NCBI GenBank assembly: GCA_907163375.1
Contig: CAJQUW010008951.1
Location: 250,501-314,500, forward strand
Direction of reading: 5' to 3'
Source of the DNA: Prostheceraeus crozeri
Lineage: Eukaryota; Platyhelminthes; Polycladida; Euryleptidae
DNA: 64,000 bases
The translations under genes were made by a program, and so were the position numbers. Below, one piece after another: positions 46,813-58,382 of this stretch (the first letter of the stretch is position 1; each line of letters starts with the position of its first letter). The notes beneath the pieces were generated by a model that ran no database searches, was not told the origin of the DNA, and saw nothing but the letters and a program-made list of their open reading frames with translations.

Positions 46813-49371
46813 TAGCCTCATGTCGACTGCTGGCGGCATTCATTCTAGAATTAATGATTCACTCAATGAAATTGATAGCAACATTGACAGAGCATGTAAT
46901 TGTAGGACTGTTTAAGAATGCCTATGTTATGTGACATAGATATCGCGACCGTTTCTTAAACTTTGAAAATTTAAGCTTATAACTGTAGTTTCAAACCCTA
47001 TCTCAAATGAGGTTTCCAGGATCGTATATTTTATCGCACATGAGTTTTGTAAGAACTGTACTTTCTTTGGTCTTTTCATCGTAAAATTATTCGCTATCTT
47101 GAATAATTTAATGACATGGGATAGATAGTTTACATAACATTTGAAGTTTAGTAATGATTGAATTTCAACACTGCATAGTAGGGCCCGCTGCGTGAACATT
47201 TGGATCGTGAATCATTGTTTGATAAGTAAGCGGCATGTGAAGGATTTTGATTGACGTTGTACATGGCACCACAAAAAGTCGCTGAGAACTTGCTGAAAGA
47301 AAAACTTGATGACATCTTTGGCGAGCTCTTTATTCCAGTCGCTTGTATATTACGTCAACTCGCGGTTATCAATATTAATAGAAAATATCTGCATTTGAAC
47401 TCATCTAACCCCCCTCACAAGTGAGGAAGTAAATATCACTTTATTGAATCGAGTTTGATGATGTAATTTCAAATGGAATATAGTAGGCCGACATTGCGCA
47501 AAACAGACATACCGTCAGGGATTACCCCGTTCTTCCTTATACATACTTATTGTGCTGTTTGGGTCATTATTTTGTTTTCCATGATCAGGTACTTGCAAAT
47601 GATTGAGTTTGAAAATGCAGTAATTGAACTCAATATTGACATTATTATTTTTGTAAGCTCTATCGTAGGCCTATGACTCATTAGATTGACAAATATGTCA
47701 CTACATGTATTGCTGCTCTGTCTTGACCATCGCAAAAAACAATGTTTCGTCAAAGCAGGAAAGCTAGCAGCTAACAAATGACCTGATTGGATATCAAATT
47801 GGATAGAAACTGATAACATTCAGTAGACCTACATCAATTTGAGCTCTGTCGTTTGATGTCTATTGAGCTTAATATGATCCTCTACTTTTCCAAGTGGGCT
47901 GGGACTTCGTGTTTTCTATTGATCACTTTTCTGGCCACAAGGGATTTTTTCTCAAAAGTGGTGGATGTGACCTATGAATTTTAAAATCAACAATCACCAA
48001 ATTATTGACGCAGGATTAATTGCGTGATGTTCTTAACATGCATTCTATACCGCAAAAATACGTTTAATGCTTCTCAAAAGACTACAAAAATTGGTCTTAC
48101 ACTTCACTTTCGAGTTTGAAATACATGATTTTATGATTTATTCCATTTCGCGGTTATTTCATTTCAGTGCTGATTTTCAGATCGTCTATAGTGATGTTTA
48201 CTTAGTTGTCGACTTTAATATTCGATTAAATAAAAAATAAACGAGTTTTATAGACTTAATGAACTCATCCATAATCTGCAGACCACATTTATCATAAAAC
48301 GCTTCTAAGGAGCACTAGAAATTAGTGATATCCAAGGATAGGCCATTAACTATCGTAGCGACAATCGTGACAAGTAATATATGAAGCAAATTTTACTCCT
48401 TCAATATTATCATTATCAGAAAATAAAAATCATAGAACCAGTCGATTGTTTGAAACTAGCAACAAATATTACAATTGGCAGTTATATAGTATCAGAAATT
48501 ATATCCGATGATATGGGAAAACCAAAAAGAAGCGTTTACATTGCATTCAAGCTTATATAAACTCGGAATATTTGCCTACGAGGCTCCCGCAAACTTCATG
48601 ACATTGGAATTTCTCATAGTCTTGTATATCTTGATTCTCCAACGCATGGAAGAAGATGGAATTGTCAAGTTCTATCATTAAGTTGGAAATTGTAGCAATT
48701 GTTAAATGGATAGGCTACTGTATTATTAGACATATATCGTAGACATTCTTTAAGTATAGATAAGCAGAATTCGGGATATTGTTTGTTAATGGATCTTGTT
48801 TTTGCATGTCAGTGAACACAATGCTGATGGACTTTTCCTGTAGTAGGTTATTTATTGATCATTACAGTCATAATTGAACTGAAGACGGATATGTTGTGAA
48901 GAGACAAAAAATGTCAGAGAAAGATTGACCTCCTTCCATATGAAAGTTTCAGACGATTTAGCTGACAAGAGATATGATTTGCTGGTTTATTCACTCGAGT
49001 AATTCCTCCAAGATAATTATCTATGACTGCATTAATTATGATTTTAGATATCAATTTGGATAAGTCACTTCTTTTGAAGCACAATTTCATGTCAGCATAT
49101 ATTGAGAAGATTATAATTATTGTCTCTCGCTGTTGAAAAAGTCATTCTGATGACATTCCTAAGTCAGTCCTCATCCTCACTGTTCACTTGGTGCGCCCTT
49201 AATGTTCGTTGAGGGACTTAGCCTGGGCTCTAAACTAAGAAGAGATGAAACATAATGCTTTTGTAAATAGGTACTCCATGAATTAAGCTGAGATTCGATT
49301 ATTATCAAATTCCTAAACCGCAGGCGGACTTTCCATTTACCGAAACATGATGAAATCAGCACGAAAATATA
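46813..49371. other. non-coding, no recognised element
   Basis: AT-rich DNA. Short frames at 46927-47199 and 47473-47819 lack domains and overlap on opposite strands. Confidence 0.4.
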
Positions 49372-49446
49372 GCCACTTCGATAGCTGAGTGGTTGCCGAC
49401 TTGATCACCTGTCACAAATGTCACGAGTTCGAATCCGTCGATGTGC
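49372..49446 (+). repeat. tRNA-like sequence, probable SINE head or pseudogene
   Basis: It holds an A-box-like TAGCTGAGTGG (49382-49392) and a B-box-like AGTTCGAATCC (49426-49436), the internal RNA polymerase III promoter of tRNAs and tRNA-derived SINEs. Flanking CACTTCGA and TCGATGTG can pair with one mismatch as an acceptor-like stem. The T-arm stem does not form well, so a functional tRNA is unlikely. No further SINE body or copy was found in the window. Confidence 0.4.
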
Positions 49447-49690
49447 ACTTTTCAAAAGTTTTTGCCTGACAACTGAAATTCTATTATGACAAACAAAACA
49501 GAACTATTATGTTTCAAAACAATCATGATTAGTTTCATCTTGGTTGATGACGCCCATTCTAGTCTGTAACTGGTTGCACATTAATGCACAGGAAAATGTC
49601 TTTTAAATATTTCTTGTTAAATGGTTTACACGTAAAAATCAGAAGTGCAATCCAGCAATCTCAAATTTCAAAATAATAGTCCAAATAACT
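49447..49690. other. non-coding
   Basis: Short AT-rich interval between the tRNA-like sequence and the palindrome. Nothing recognised. Confidence 0.4.
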
Positions 49691-51974
49691 CACTCATGAA
49701 AGGAGAACATCACTTATAGCAAAAAAAGGATGTCTGTAAATAATTCTAGCAAATTAGTATTTTACTCATTTGCTATTTCTATACATTGTAATATTACTAA
49801 TTTATTATTCTCCTTACTTTTTAACTTTGCGGACACCAGGGATATATAAGTTGTATTTAAACTGTTGATATTAAACACCGACATACTTGAGTGTATTCCT
49901 ATTGAATCTTATATTGTGTGATTGGGAAACTGCTAGATATGAGAAAAAATTTAAATAACTTTTCGAATTTTGCAATTTTAATTTCGAACATCAGAGTTTT
50001 GCAATTAATGATGCTATCAAATCACAATCTTAATTGCATGAGCACGATTGTAATGAAACAATATCGGCACAATTATTATCTCTGTGCACAATGTTTGTTT
50101 GGAGTCTAACGAAATGTAGGAGTTTTTGATATAATACATGTGATGATTGGTAGAAAAGATTGTGAAAAAACGTTTCAATTAACTTTCAATTTGCATCTCA
50201 ACTGATGATATACGTTCTGATTACAAATGCACTACAAGTTGCCCCAGACTCGAGATTATTTCATTTTTAATCATTACTAGCATTCCAGAAAACTGGCAGA
50301 GAATATTGTTGGAGTCTCCTCATAGGCCATCATCAGAAACATAATATTTTCAAATTGACTTCCAAAAATCAAACACTTAAGCTTATAAAAAGCATTTTGC
50401 AATGTAACGAAGTCTTTTATCAAAGAAAAATCTCGATTTTCAATCCGAAATAAATCTTACTGTTGTTTTGTTATCTGTGGTATTCTTGGTGCTCAACCAA
50501 ATGTTAAAAAGTAAACTCGTTCTACAATATGACACTCGAAAGAAGCAGGTTTTTGAAGTTCTAAGTTGTGATTTGTCTTTTAATCTAATTTCCAAGGTCT
50601 TATCTTTATATTTTCCATTTACTTTTTGATATCCGACCTAGTCACCAAAGAAAACTAAAAAATCAACGAGGTGGAAATAAGAGTCTACGTATGTATTATT
50701 AATGATAAATTGTTAAATATTCCACCGTGCCATGCATTTTTACAGTTTAGTTGCCGTCATTACTTTATTACCTCTCACATGATCATCTACATGGTTGGTA
50801 TTTTGATGTCAAGAATCTTAATGCTAGACAGGTAGGAGGATCTGACTTATGCCTCCCTCTCCCCCGCCCCAACCCTAAGACCCATCTGATCACCGTACCA
50901 TGCATGAGATGGATTGTGTTGTGGCTTATGATTGTGAGTGCAAACTGCATACCTGGAAATGTATCACATCTAACTGAAAATACAGCTGATATTGTTGATT
51001 TTTTTAGTTTTCTTTGGTGACTATAGGTCGGATATCAAAAAGTAAATGGAAAATATAAAGATAAGACCTTGGAAATTAGATTAAAAGACAAATCACAACT
51101 TAGAACTTCAAAAACCTGCTTCTTTCGAGTGTCATATTGTAGAACGAATTTACTTTTTCAACATTTGGTTGAGCACCAAGAATACCACAGATAACAAAAC
51201 AACAGTAAGATTTATTTCGGATTGAAAATCGAGATTTTTCTTTGATAAAAGACTTCGTTACATTGCAAAATGCTTTTTATAAGCTTAAGTGTTTGATTTT
51301 TGGAAGTCAATTTGAAAATATTATGTTTCTGATGATGGCCTATGAGGAGACCCCAACAATATTCTCTGCCAGTTTTCTGGAATGCTAGTAATGATTAAAA
51401 ATGAAATAATCTCGAGTCTGGGGCAACTTGTAGTGCATTTGTAATCAGAACGTATATCATCAGTTGAGATGCAAATTGAAAGTTAATTGAAACGTTTTTT
51501 CACAATCTTTTCTACCAATCATCACATGTATTATATCAAAAACTCCTACATTTCGTTAGACTCCAAACAAACATTGTGCACAGAGATAATAATTGTGCCG
51601 ATATTGTTTCATTACAATCGTGCTCATGCAATTAAGATTGTGATTTGATAGCATCATTAATTGCAAAACTCTGATGTTCGAAATTAAAATTGCAAAATTC
51701 GAAAAGTTATTTAAATTTTTTCTCATATCTAGCAGTTTCCCAATCACACAATATAAGATTCAATAGGAATACACTCAAGTATGTCGGTGTTTAATATCAA
51801 CAGTTTAAATACAACTTATATATCCCTGGTGTCCGCAAAGTTAAAAAGTAAGGAGAATAATAAATTAGTAATATTACAATGTATAGAAATAGCAAATGAG
51901 TAAAATACTAATTTGCTAGAATTATTTGCAGACATCTTTTTTTTGCTATAAGTGATGTTCTCCTTTAATGAGTG
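49691..51974. repeat. large palindrome with about 980-bp arms
   Basis: The left arm (49691-50667) and right arm (50994-51974) are inverted copies at roughly 98-99 percent identity by eye, with a unique 326-bp spacer. The same 63-codon frame appears in both arms (49918-50109 plus, 51556-51747 minus), which shows the identity but need not be a gene. Neither end shows a target duplication or a known transposon terminus, so this may be a recent inverted duplication as readily as a fold-back element. An assembly artefact is also possible. Confidence 0.92.
50668..50993. other. spacer of the palindrome
   Basis: The unique centre holds most of an 89-codon frame (50751-51020, plus; MPSLLYYLSHDHLHGW at the start) that runs on into the right arm. 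No domain recognised. A short C-rich run lies near 50855-50875. Confidence 0.35.
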
Positions 51975-53132
51975 CAATGGGTTATTCGGGTTGTTCATTC
52001 AAAAATTCAGAATATATGAATGAATATGTTTCAAAAATTGAAAAAAAAGTTTCATAAAGGGTTCCTTTCTAAATGAGTAAGGTAATTCCTATGTTTTGTT
52101 ATGTTTTCTCTCAGTGTCTGATTTATTTACTAACTTCATCAACTTACAGCGAATTGAGCTAAAAGTATCCTCAAAGTTGCAAAATTTCTATCAAAGCCAC
52201 TTTAAAAGTGTGTAACAGGTTGAGAAATAGATTTCAATTCAGTCGACATTCAAAAAGATGTCCCAGTAATTCTGACAGATTGCTATATTTCTGATGACTT
52301 TTGATGAAAATATCGCTTTAATATGTCTGTCAATTTCCAATTGATAACTTATTTTGAGATTTTATTTATTTTTATCAATATTCCCAGAAATAGGTGATTC
52401 CATTATTTTTGCATTTATCAATTTGTTGATATCATTATTCTGTCATCAACTTTTATAACTAGAAAGCGTGTGTTCCTCTATCAAGATATTAATGTTGCAG
52501 TCCTTATCAACTTGTTGTGTGATAGATGAAGCAAGTGTCTAACACCATAATGACTACAGTGAAGTTTTTTTAAAGCTTTTAAAAAGTTTAAAATCGTCGT
52601 CGATTTTGTGAATTAATTCATCATAAATGCACAACACAGCCTAACTAAAACTTGCAGATTAAAAGGTTCGTTGCCATGATAACCTATGAATATATCTTTT
52701 CACGTTTAATTCACTAACTTTGTCTGCCAATCATTTAAGAAAAGAGGATGGGGATGCACTCGCAAGTGAATATTCTGATTTCTAATAACGCGCATTTCTA
52801 TAGTTTGGTTGCCTATATTGGCTTTCAGGATCATTGTTTCTCTTGTTTCTCTTGAACATTTTTATAAATATTCAACGCAAATCAGTTGAACTAATATTGG
52901 CAAATGATCATTTAATCCATTAATTTGTCGCTTCAACTGTATGATTAAGCGATTCTCGGCGATCGTGTGGGATTCGGAAATATACCTGGTATAGGGGCTA
53001 AATATACCATCACCCTGTTGCAACCATGTTCTGCAGTAGGACTACCTGCTTGTCTTCAAACTTTGATCGCCTCGCTCGCTCTATATTTTCAATGTCGTAT
53101 AGACATCGCATTAACATTGCCATATTGCAGTA
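51975..53132. other. non-coding, no recognised element
   Basis: AT-rich. The 75-codon frame at 52967-53194 overlaps the hammerhead motif on the other strand and is probably incidental. Confidence 0.4.
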
Positions 53133-53169
53133 CGCGACATGTTGCGGAGACCTGCTCCATCTTCAGGCG
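53133..53169 (-). ncRNA. hammerhead ribozyme motif with one core change
   Basis: Read on the minus strand: stem I strand CGC, CTGAAGA (53166-53160), stem II GGAG / CTCC with loop CAGGT, then GCA where GAA is expected. The palindromic stem III ACATGT, cleavage-site C and stem I strand GCG follow. Stems I and II pair perfectly. The single GAA-to-GCA change should impair cleavage. The upstream bases form a further hairpin with TTCAGCGG. No PLE protein lies within reach, so it may be a solo terminal-repeat fragment. Confidence 0.6.
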
Positions 53170-53189
53170 GATAATAATTCCGCTGAACA

Positions 53190-54504
53190 AATAACATACC
53201 AGTATATGGCAACATAGCAGTGTCCTACATTACTGGCCTCAAAAAATCCATGCTAATGTTATATTCATATGTTAATCCATGCATGAACCTACATGGCCTT
53301 CTATTGTGCCTACATGCTATTATCACCCATTCAAGACTTGACAGCAATTTTACGTTGTCAGTCATATCCTACCTCTGTGGTTGAAGTTCTGTAGCGCCTT
53401 AGGCCACTGGATGGCAACTATGCAACTTTTTTCAACACATGCATTGACATAATATGACACATTGCTTTTTCAGTATTAAATTTATGTTTTTGACAATAAT
53501 CGTATAGAAATTTTATTGCCACTTTGCAACAATGATAAATAAAATTATTTACCCTATGTAAGCTGATCAAGTTTAATTATTTCTCATCAATCATCACATA
53601 GCTGTCATATCACGTAATTTGTTTGCAACAATACTTTGATGCCTATTCCTCCCCCAATCAAATTCTGCTAAAATACTAAAACTACATCGAACTGCATATT
53701 GCACTACTGTAGCATGAAGTATTTTTCACCGGTATGAAGAAAGACATTGTAGTCAAATAACAAACCGTGGAAAGCTAAAATTCATGGAGCAGAAAGTTCG
53801 ACGTTCATGAAACAAAATATTAGTAAATTGTCAACGCTTTGTAGAGAGAATGCAAGCGTTGTGAATACAGACCAATTCTTTATAATATATTCTACAAGCC
53901 TATTTTCACATTTTCAATGTCTTCAAATTCACATATTCATTTATTAAAACATTGTATATTCAAATCCAATGTGATGTGCTTCATATAATCAAATTCATCC
54001 ATAATCAAGCTCCCAATGATGTTTCAACTGGATCAGGATTGGAAACATGATCTCGTACGGTCACTGGATTATTTACATCCATGTAACTTACAATCGGTAT
54101 TTTAGATGGTCAAAAATATTCATCGATAAATTTCGCCGCTCTGGTCGACATCACAGTGTCATCCGGGCGAAGGCTGAGTTTAGGCGAGACCAGGTTAGAG
54201 TCTGGGCGTAGAAAAAGAGCGGGTTTCAGCTCTAGAATTTACCCGTAGTTTAGCCAAGTGCATGTAGAACCGGATAATTTTGCAATTCATCTTTACATAA
54301 TCATTGCTTAATTCTGTTTAAGATAATATATTTTTGGAGCTCTTAATTCTGCTGAGATTCCTAGATGCTCCGTGTGAAATTTCGTGAACCTGAAAGTAAG
54401 TCAGCCGATGTAAAGTGAAAATGATTACTTTTACTTTCATCCGCTCATTATAACTCTCACCCAACATTGGATGCCAGATCATCTTTCAGAATGCAGCATC
54501 AATG
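53190..54504. other. non-coding, no recognised element
   Basis: AT-rich. A lone TTTAGGCGAGAC motif near 54180 resembles the terminal motifs of the element starting at 54505, in the opposite orientation. Confidence 0.35.
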
Positions 54505-54569
54505 TAAAAATCGGCTACGTTTCGTTTCGCCTAATCTTTGTCCTAAATTTGTGTTGTGCAACAGGGGTT

Positions 54570-55368
54570 CAACTGGTCACCTGGTGCCATCCAATCGCGT
54601 ACGACCCTTGGCGACGTCATGCTGGATCCTCCTCCACTTGATTTGGTCTCTTGATTCACCAGTCATGCGACTCGCAGTCCACCCGGTTGCCTCGCGCAAG
54701 CCCCTCATCCATCGACATCTCGGTCTGCCTCTCCGTCTTTCTACCTCAGCTTGGCCAAACATAACATCTTTCTCAAGTGATCCGTTCTTCCGATTCATGT
54801 AGCCAAAGTAGCGAAGAGCTGCGGTGATGACTGCTGCTTGTAGTGGCTCTTCTGTTTTCATCTGCTGTAGCACCCACCTGTTGGTCTTTCGTGCCGTCCA
54901 GGGTATGCGGAGTAGTCTTCTCCAACACTAAGGTTCGAATGCAGCCACTCTTCTCCAGTCGGCCTTATGCATTGTCCAACAAGACGATCTGTAATACTAA
55001 GGCGCGTATCAATCGTACTTTTGTCATCGGGAGATTCCGCTCTCTCCAGATTTTCACTTGTCCACCATGGCTGACTTTCCCATTCCAATTCGTCTTCTCA
55101 ATTCTCCTTCTGTCCGTCCGTCAGCTGTGATCTTCGCTTTGAGAAGCACGTAGTTATCCGCACCTCCGCCCTTCTTCCAGCAAATTCGAAATTGCTCATG
55201 GAGTCTGTTGTCATTACCTTAGTCTTGCCTACATTCAGATATAGCCCCGCATTCTTGCTTGCTGTCATGAGCTTAGTTAGACCTTCTTTCATCTCTTCTT
55301 TCGATGAGGCTAGAATCGTTGTGTCATCTGCGTAGCACAAAGTGGCTATGCTCCTACATCCAATTCTG
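54570..55368 (-). mobile_element. RTE-clade LINE fragment
   Basis: Flanked by the exact 9-bp direct repeat ACAGGGGTT (54561-54569 and 55369-55377), taken as its target duplication. It is 5'-truncated within the reverse transcriptase and ends almost directly after the stop codon, consistent with the very short 3' UTR of RTE elements. Confidence 0.82.
54577..55368 (-). pseudogene. RTE reverse transcriptase, C-terminal third
   Basis: The N-side holds the catalytic LCYADDTTILASS (YADD), then GLYLNVGKTKVM. The C-side reads AALRYFGYMNRKNGSLEKDV, RRRGRPRCRWMRGL and KWRRIQHDVAKGRTRLDGTR, close to the familiar RTE/BovB ending ('GRRRRGRqRmRWLDgi ... AWRa-iHgVaKsRTRL'). Two or more frame changes occur between about 54873 and 55150. 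The rest of the protein is missing through 5' truncation. Confidence 0.88.
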
Positions 55369-55640
55369 ACAGGGGTTAGAGAATATAAAATGCATCGGTT
55401 CGCCTAACTCAGGAGAATCGTTTCGCCTAAGTAAAACAAAATTACTAAATCATCAAAATCAGTTAGTGTTAGAGGACACGAATGAGTCCAGTCATGGCAC
55501 CAATGATACCAGTGATGATTACAATGAATGATTCGGCCGTTTCACTTGTCATTCAATTTGATCTATTTGTAGTACTTCTCACGACGTACTGTAAAATTTC
55601 ACGATGTCCTGCTCGCTCGATTATCGCTTGTCGATTGTGA

Positions 55641-55913
55641 ATGATTTCTAGAATAAAGCTCTTCATTCATTATTCAGAGAGCATGGATATGAGTGAGGCG
55701 GCGGGGTATATCAAATCCAAGAGAGGTGGTCAACTGCTGAAATTGAACGACTATCTTTTATCCATAAATCGGACGGTGGAGCCCAGAAATGACTGGAAAT
55801 GCCGGCGTAAAGGTTGTCACGCCAGTGCTATTTCCCAGGACGATACTTTAGTAGGTAAGAACAACTCTGACACACCCCCCTCCAGACTCAGTGAGCTCTA
55901 TTTAACTGATTAA
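55641..55913 (+). pseudogene. FLYWCH-type zinc finger remnant
   Basis: The useful part starts MDMSEAAGYIKSKRGG, then LLKLNDYLLSINRTVEPRN and DWKCRRKGCHASAIS. The order 'S-RGG-L-L-y-L ... W-C-r-kgC-A' fits a FLYWCH zinc finger. The final His-x-His pair expected after a further 15-20 residues is replaced by a KNNSDTPPSR segment, so the zinc site looks lost. Alternatively the exon ends at the donor-like AG-GTAAGA at 55853-55860 and the rest is intron. FLYWCH domains occur in MULE-type transposases and in a few host regulators. The TIR-bounded context favours a transposon. Confidence 0.6.
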
Positions 55914-56085
55914 TGACTATAATACAATCGAATCTTTCCAATAAATGATATCCATGCAATCATGTATGTCATAGGCTTATCTGCGAATGTACCGGCTTTT
56001 TAGGTGAAACAAGAAATCTCATTAACTAAAGAATATCTTTAGGCGAGCCGTAATTAGGCGAAACGAAAGTAGGCGAACCGTAATG

Positions 56086-56384
56086 CCTCCGTAAAATCTT
56101 ACACTGAAATCGAGGAATTCGACGCGGGTATAAAAAGTTGAGGCGCCTTTTGGTAGCAGAGGAGAGATGAAACTCACATTAAAGCCATGCATTATGTAAT
56201 TGATGACTCATTCCTTCCAAGAAATAAAGTGTTTTTATTCAGGTGAGATAAATTGATGACAATCAGATTAAACATTTACTCGATGATCCTTGTAACCCTC
56301 TTACTCTCTCGTTAAACTTGATCTTTGAGCTTTGTTTTTGCCAAATGATGTCAGCACGACTTCGACTTCTCATAATCTCCCCGA
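56086..56384. other. non-coding
   Basis: AT-rich interval with no recognised feature. Confidence 0.4.
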
Positions 56385-56443
56385 TTCTCATTGGATATTC
56401 CTTGTATTTTTTCTGAAATAAAACTCTTATTATTATTATTACC
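56385..56443 (+). repeat. possible LINE 3' tail with (ATT)n
   Basis: A TGAAATAAAACTC segment is followed by a (TTA)n run, the look of a CR1-like LINE 3' end such as the one at 34883-34902. No coding part precedes it, so this is a weak call. Confidence 0.3.
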
Positions 56444-58313
56444 TACGTGTTCAAGTCAGTCAAATTGTTGCATTTGACTTGACATTGAAAGGAATGTTTT
56501 TGAAATGAAAAACTCATATATGTCTTCTTTCTATCTTTATGTCTTGAAATCCGATGGAAAATAAAGAATTCCATCACAAAGGATTGTTAATTGCGACATT
56601 GATTCTCATTTTGAGGATTGATGGAAGGAAATCGCATCGAATTTACTCTACAGCGGATGAATTTTGAATGAAATTGAGATTGTCCTCCATTCGCTTTCAA
56701 CCGATCAAAATGTGCCCCTTGCTATGAATTATCGATAATAGATAACCGTCAAATCCCGCTGTAATTATACTTCTCTCGTTCATTTCCTTGACGTGAACAG
56801 TTATATTTGTAATGGAAATGTTTCTCAAATCCGCCAAACGTGTTGACGAAAGCGTTCTCAGATTCACCGCAAATTCTGATTAATTCTTCGATTGCTGCTC
56901 GTTATGATAGTTGAGCCATCGTCACGATTAGCGTTGGTTACAATGATCTCCGCAACCCAGCTTAGCTGTCTTCACAATGATCAGGATTAAACTTTTCGTC
57001 CGACCAGTATCAGGAGGGGATGATTTCTCTTCATTTTTCTGGACAACACTTTCCAGTGTTTGATGCGAGAAATTCCTCTGAGAATATCAGCTGACGACCT
57101 TTGTAGATGTTGTTGCGAGTCAATATGAGCAATCAAATTAACTTGATTTGAAATTGAGTCGATGAATGAAACACAGTGTCAGTCATATGTAAGACCTGAA
57201 AATCCATAGTAGGCTTGTGAAAATCACGTTATTTTAGCGATTGATTAGGGTTTAAAGCATACCATTCGTTGCAAAAAGTGAGCCTTTTGGTTTTTGATTT
57301 TTCAACTAAATGACATGCGACATGATCAACTTATGCTTATTAACAAAATAATCTTACTATCATTCTTTCATGTCAGTTATATTGTCACTATAAGTGTTAT
57401 GCTGCAATGTTTAGATGTGTGCTATAGTTAAATGATAGGCTGAAACATAATAGTTTGTTGATAAAGAAAGGCCATTTCCGATTATATTGGGGTCTTATTT
57501 TTAGCAGCGTTTTACAAAAATTGCCATAAATCGTCACAGTTCAAGGAGTTCAGACATCCGGCACTGCGAGTTTCATCAGTGCTACTTAGAAGTGTGTGTA
57601 CAGGAAATATTGGCATAAACACAAAAGGGCACGGAAATGACGTTTTTACCACATCACATCAGATTTGTGATAGACTTTCTAAATCCTTTTAAAACTATCA
57701 AAATGATTTTAGCATGGCCTTTTTCTATGGAAGTAATTCACGACCATATGTAAGTATATGCATATGGCTTTTACATGTGATATTGTGGTAAAATAAATTA
57801 TGAGACCTTAGCACCAAATAGGAATTCAAGGTCTATAATAACATGCCGGGTCATTTTGTGTTCGGCTGTCTATGAGTTTACCGCTGACTTCATGATTAAT
57901 TTTTGGTCATCCTCGATATAAACATAAATTTTTGAGTCTTAAATTTTGAAAGGTTCTGAGGAAAATTGAAAGCAAATTCAACTTAAATAATATATTCTAT
58001 AAAAATCATTTGCTCCTTAAAACGTGCAGTGTACAACGAATATTGGGTATATGATAATCAACAATACATTCTGTGTTCATAGCAAATCTTAACCTCTTAA
58101 GGGGTACTCCTTCTTTAAAGATTTTGAATAAAATCATGGTATTACATGGTCGTTCATTTAGCATCTGGTCGATTTCTTTTGTTGTCAAGACGAACCGGAC
58201 CGCAAGGCGTAGTAAACCCTTTTATCTTAAAAGAAACAACTTTATCCAACTCTTTGCATAGAAGATGATACGTATTGTTGTATTTATTTATTTATCTACG
58301 AGTCACTATAGGA
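56444..58313. other. non-coding, no recognised element
   Basis: AT-rich. Only short frames, for example 58006-58188, without domains. Confidence 0.4.
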
Positions 58314-58382
58314 CAATGGTTCTCAACCTTTTATATTCCACGGCCCCCTTCCAAGTTAATCATTTTCCTGTGGCCCATTGTT
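58314..58382 (+). mobile_element. hAT transposon end fragment
   Basis: CAATGGTTCTCAACCTTTT followed by TTCCACGGCCCCCTTCC closely matches the conserved 5' end of many hAT elements and their MITEs ('CAGTGGTTCTCAACCTTTTT ... CGGCCCCC'). The other end and a target duplication were not found. Confidence 0.65.

Larger units (their letters stand above)
54505..56085 (+). mobile_element. FLYWCH-bearing DNA transposon relic with RTE insert
   Basis: The right end (56037-56085) has, on the minus strand, a row of CGGTTCGCCTA, CGTTTCGCCTAA and CGGCTCGCCTAAA. The left side has CGTTTCGCCTAA (54523), CGGTTCGCCTAA (55398) and CGTTTCGCCTAA (55424) in the opposite sense, split by an RTE insertion. Removing that insert leaves an element of about 780 bp with multi-unit inverted ends. 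FLYWCH zinc fingers are known N-terminal parts of MULE-class transposases, which makes a MULE relative the best guess. Exact ends and target duplication are not fixed. Confidence 0.55.

Noticed and set aside
51329-51365. CTGATGATGGCC in the right palindrome arm (and inverted at 50330 in the left arm) as a fourth hammerhead
   Set aside because: The 5' box matches but no GAA follows at the right distance, stem II pairs poorly and no palindromic stem III is present.
49918-51747. Identical 63-codon frames in both palindrome arms as a duplicated gene
   Set aside because: The identity is explained by the arms as a whole. The translation has no domain and the length is within chance for AT-rich DNA.
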